A stretch of DNA of 8,149 nt from Planctomycetes bacterium UBA2386 (lineage in GTDB: Bacteria > Planctomycetota > UBA1135 > UBA2386), in NCBI GenBank assembly GCA_002343845.1, contig DDSQ01000043.1, forward strand, positions 20,508-28,656. The letters run 5' to 3'. The notes beneath the pieces are model-generated. The model was not told where the DNA came from. It did not search any database and saw only the letters and a list, made by a program, of their open reading frames with translations. Both the position numbers and the translations under genes were made by a program. Shown here piece after piece: positions 5,631 to 8,149 of the stretch; positions within the stretch are counted from its first letter, which is position 1; every line of letters starts with the position of its first letter.

Positions 5631-6559
5631 CGATCCTGCTGCTCGAGTCGCTGCATCCCGAGGCGGAAGCGCTGCTCGCCGGTGCCGGCGAGATCGTGCG
5701 CGCGAAGGACCCGAACGCGCCCGACTGCGACTTCGGCGCGGTGCGCGCGATCCTGACGCGCGGCCGTGGGCGCATTCCCGACGCCTTGCTCGCGCGTTGC
5801 CCGGCGCTGCGGGTCGTCGCCCGCGCCGGCGTCGGCCTCGACAACCTCGACACCGCGGCGGCGGCGCGGCGCGGCATTCCGGTGGTGTTCGCGCCGGGCG
5901 GCAACTCGCTGACGGTGGCCGAGCACACGCTGGCGCTGGTCCTCGACCTCGTGCGGGGCATCACGCGTTCGGCCAATCAGGCCGCGGCCGGGCGCTGGGA
6001 AGACCGCGGGAGCTACGCGGGCAACGAGATCCGCGGGCTCGTGCTCGGCGTGCTGGGCTTTGGCGCGATCGGGCAGCGCGTGGCGAAGCTGGCGGACGCG
6101 TTCGGCATGCGGGTGGTGGTGCTCGCGCATCGCGACCGGTCGGTGCCCGCACCGTACGAAGCGGCGTCGTTGCCCGACGTGCTGCGGGTGGCCGACGTGG
6201 TGACGCTCCACCTGCCGCTGACGCCGGCGACGAAGGGCCTGCTGGGCGCGAACGAACTGGCGGCGATGAAGGCGGGCGCGTTCCTGGTCAACACCGCGCG
6301 CGGCGCGCTGATCGATGGCGTGGCGCTGCGCGCAGCGCTCGCGGCGGGCCGGCTCGGTGGCTTCGCCGCCGACGTGCTCGAGCAGGAACCACCGGCGCCG
6401 AACGACCCGTTGCTGCGCGACGGGCGGGTGCTGCTGACGCCGCACGTGGCGTCGCTGACGGCGTTGACGTATCGCGCGATGTGCGTCGACACCGCGCGCA
6501 ACGTCGCCGCGATCCTGCGCGGCGAGTCTCCGGACGCCAGGTCCCTGTTCCGCGGCTGA
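5627..6559 (+). CDS. D-isomer-specific 2-hydroxyacid dehydrogenase
   Basis: A 310-residue protein of the D-3-phosphoglycerate dehydrogenase/glyoxylate reductase family without the C-terminal ACT domain of long SerA. The nucleotide-binding Rossmann loop is GFGAIG (144-149). The catalytic set is R225 (NTARG), E254 (EQEPP) and H273 (TPHVAS). The substrate-loop signature RAGVGLDN lies at 66-73 and GGNSLTVAEHTLAL at 91-104. It should interconvert a 2-keto acid and a D-2-hydroxy acid with NAD(P)H; hydroxypyruvate, glyoxylate or a longer keto acid would fit. After the second Rossmann strand the sequence is AHRDR (167-171), lacking the usual Asp directly at the strand end. This may relax the cofactor preference towards NADP(H). 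The GTG start overlaps the VOC stop as GTGA, and only a poor ribosome-binding site is visible, which suggests coupled translation. It is the last gene of the plus operon. Confidence 0.88.
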   Translation: MTILLLESLHPEAEALLAGAGEIVRAKDPNAPDCDFGAVRAILTRGRGRIPDALLARCPALRVVARAGVGLDNLDTAAAARRGIPVVFAPGGNSLTVAEHTLALVLDLVRGITRSANQAAAGRWEDRGSYAGNEIRGLVLGVLGFGAIGQRVAKLADAFGMRVVVLAHRDRSVPAPYEAASLPDVLRVADVVTLHLPLTPATKGLLGANELAAMKAGAFLVNTARGALIDGVALRAALAAGRLGGFAADVLEQEPPAPNDPLLRDGRVLLTPHVASLTALTYRAMCVDTARNVAAILRGESPDARSLFRG

Positions 6560-6571
6560 CGTCGGCCGAAA

Positions 6572-6601
6572 CCCCAGCGGCGCTGCGCGCGACCGCCGGG
6601 G
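6572..6601. terminator. Imperfect hairpin in the convergent gap, possible terminator
   Basis: CCCCAGCGG (6572-6580) pairs with CCGCCGGGG (6593-6601) with one A/C mismatch and a 12-base loop. It sits midway in the 51-base gap between the convergent dehydrogenase and transporter genes, where a bidirectional terminator would be expected. There is no T-run on either side, so it would be a weak intrinsic terminator at best. Confidence 0.35.
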
Positions 6602-6610
6602 GACGCTGCG

Positions 6611-8149
6611 TCAGTGGCCGGACTGCCCCAGCTCGACGGGCCGGTAGCCGCCGCGGCTCCTGAAGTAGAGGATCATGCCGACGTAGCAGGCCAGCATCAG
6701 CAGCGGGAAGATCGTCACGTTGGCGAGAGCGCCCTGCTTGGCCTCCTTGACCACCTGCTCGATCTTGTCGGCCTGTTCCTTCGGCAGCGCCCGGACCTTG
6801 TCGGCGTCGACGGCCTGGTAGTCGCCGAGGAAGTAGCTGTCGGTCTTGGCGACCGTCGCGTAGACGCCCGGGACCTGCGCCTCGAGCGCGTGCTTCGCGC
6901 CGAGTTCCTGCATCTCGCCGATCAGCGGGCCGCCGATGATGCCGACGGTCAGCATGCCGATGCCGGCGATCGCGTTGAGGGTCAGCGCGCCGCCCTTCGG
7001 GAACTGCTCGGACACCACGCCCAGCGTGGTCGGCCAGAAGAAGGCCTTGCCGAACGCGTAGAGCGTCGCGGCGGCGAAGATCCAGGCCATGGTCTCCGTC
7101 TGCGACAGCGCGAACAGGCCGAGGCTGGCGAGCGCGGCGCAGACCGCCAGCAGCCCGAGCGGGGTCAGGCGCTGCACGATCGGGCCGGCGAAGAAGCGCA
7201 GCCCGCACATGATCGCCGAGGTGTAGATCAGCACCCAGAGCGGGTGGTAGCCCGCGTGCTTCAGCGGCTCTTCCATGATCCCGGTGATCGCGCCGTCGGT
7301 GCCGAGTTCGGTCGTCGCCAGCGGCATCATCACGAGGCACAGCAGGACCATCAGCGGACGGCCCGGGGACTGGCAGTAGATGCCGTAGGCGATCACCAGC
7401 GCCGCCAGCACGCCGTAGACCATGCCATCCGACCAGCCGAACACGAGCCCGAGCTGCTTGACGATCAGGAACCCGGCGATCGCTGCGCCGAACACGCCGA
7501 ACTCGCCGAGCATCTCGCGATACGAGGCGCCCGCGGCGACCCGTTCGTTCACCGGGAAGCGCACCAGCAGCAGCATGGCCAGGTAGACGACGGCGGGCAG
7601 CGCGATCACGTAGATCAGCACGCGCCAGTCGGCGGCCACCTGCGCCCCGAGCAGGATCGTCAGCACGCCGCCGATCACGAGCCCGCCCGGCCACCCGGCG
7701 TGCAGGATGTTGAGCCACTTCGTCTTCTCGCGGCGGAACATCGTGGCGACCACCGGGTTGATGAACGCTTCCACGGTGCCGTTGCCGAGGCCGAGCACGA
7801 CGGAGCCCCAGTAGAGGTAGTCGAAGGCGTGGGCCCTCGCCGCCGCGAGGTCGGCGGCCTGCAGTCCTTCGGCGTTGACGATGCCGTAGGCCTGCAGCGC
7901 CAGCGCTGCGTAGGCGGCGTAGCAGACGAAGCTGAACACCATCGCAGCGCGGTAGCCGATGCGATCGATGATCAGGCTGAAGAGGATGATGCTGATCGCG
8001 AACGGCCAGATGCCGGCGCCGAAGAGTTCCTGACCCTGGACCTTGTCGAGGCCGAATTCCGCCGGCCACAGGTCGGGGATGTTGACCAGGAAGGCCCTGG
8101 TGATGAACGCGAACGCGGTGGTGATGAGGGCGATGAAGCAGCCCCAGAA
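6611..8149 (-). CDS. MFS transporter, 5' end beyond window
   Basis: The frame is open from the stop at 6611 to the right edge, giving 512 visible residues; the start lies outside. The first visible residues, FWGCFIALITTAF, already form a transmembrane segment, so only a short N-terminus is probably missing. About twelve hydrophobic segments follow. IDRIGYR (about residues 61-67) matches the MFS loop 2-3 motif. The segment WLNILHAGWPGG (about 145-156) resembles substrate-path motifs of sugar-transporting MFS proteins. A polar loop of roughly 65 residues, rich in Ala, Lys and Glu, lies before the last membrane segment (about 412-476). The C-terminus is short and hydrophilic. The ATG at 7942 is internal: it would remove the first two membrane segments. 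The gene converges on the sugar-enzyme operon with a 51-base gap, so it may carry that pathway's substrate, but it is not co-transcribed with it. Substrate unknown. Confidence 0.88.
   Translation of the reverse strand, partial: FWGCFIALITTAFAFITRAFLVNIPDLWPAEFGLDKVQGQELFGAGIWPFAISIILFSLIIDRIGYRAAMVFSFVCYAAYAALALQAYGIVNAEGLQAADLAAARAHAFDYLYWGSVVLGLGNGTVEAFINPVVATMFRREKTKWLNILHAGWPGGLVIGGVLTILLGAQVAADWRVLIYVIALPAVVYLAMLLLVRFPVNERVAAGASYREMLGEFGVFGAAIAGFLIVKQLGLVFGWSDGMVYGVLAALVIAYGIYCQSPGRPLMVLLCLVMMPLATTELGTDGAITGIMEEPLKHAGYHPLWVLIYTSAIMCGLRFFAGPIVQRLTPLGLLAVCAALASLGLFALSQTETMAWIFAAATLYAFGKAFFWPTTLGVVSEQFPKGGALTLNAIAGIGMLTVGIIGGPLIGEMQELGAKHALEAQVPGVYATVAKTDSYFLGDYQAVDADKVRALPKEQADKIEQVVKEAKQGALANVTIFPLLMLACYVGMILYFRSRGGYRPVELGQSGH

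Noticed and set aside
5582..6445. Minus-strand frame opposite the hydroxyacid dehydrogenase
   Set aside because: Its product is rich in Arg, His and Gln without recognisable domains, and the plus-strand dehydrogenase has every catalytic motif.
6288..8069. Minus-strand open frame of about 593 codons overlapping the transporter
   Set aside because: It is another frame of the transporter gene, Arg/Gly/Asp-rich with no membrane segments, while the transporter frame gives clean hydrophobic helices.

Overview
This 8.1 kb window is dense, very GC-rich bacterial chromosome with no RNA genes, insertion sequences, CRISPR arrays or phage genes that I can see. It reads as eight protein genes with short gaps. 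Several things are compatible with a high-GC Planctomycetota-like or similar environmental Gram-negative bacterium: the base composition, frequent GTG starts, a Tat-exported TIM-barrel 'isomerase', and a family of sugar and sugar-acid enzymes. That placement is an inference from gene style, not something the sequence proves.

Left block (minus strand, read right to left from 2873 to 29): hflK, hflC and a Tat-signal hydroxypyruvate-isomerase-like TIM-barrel protein form a tightly overlapping operon. hflK and hflC overlap by four bases (GTGA), and hflC and the isomerase by one base (TGATG). HflK/HflC are the membrane-anchored SPFH pair that normally encloses the FtsH protease. The third gene is metabolic and predicted to be exported, which makes it an odd operon partner. 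A GC-rich hairpin at the left window edge may terminate this operon.

Centre: a 201-bp divergent intergenic region (2874-3074) separates hflK from a plus-strand operon. It holds a perfect 10-bp inverted repeat (3003-3012 / 3040-3049) just upstream of the first plus-strand gene, the best candidate control element in the window.

Right block (plus strand, 3075-6559): a ketose 3-epimerase of the D-tagatose/D-allulose type, an enolase-superfamily acid-sugar dehydratase (mandelate racemase subgroup), a VOC-fold metalloprotein, and a D-2-hydroxyacid dehydrogenase. Spacings are 11 bp, 22 bp and a 4-base overlap, so they look like one operon. A convergent minus-strand MFS transporter (6611 to the right edge, 5' end missing) closes the window. 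A plausible reading is uptake of a sugar or sugar acid (MFS), C3 epimerisation, dehydration of an aldonate/uronate, and redox adjustment of a 2-keto or 2-hydroxy acid. The exact substrate cannot be read from sequence. The unexpected element is that this carbohydrate cassette shares a divergent control region with hflKC and that a second, exported member of the same TIM-barrel superfamily sits inside the hflKC operon.
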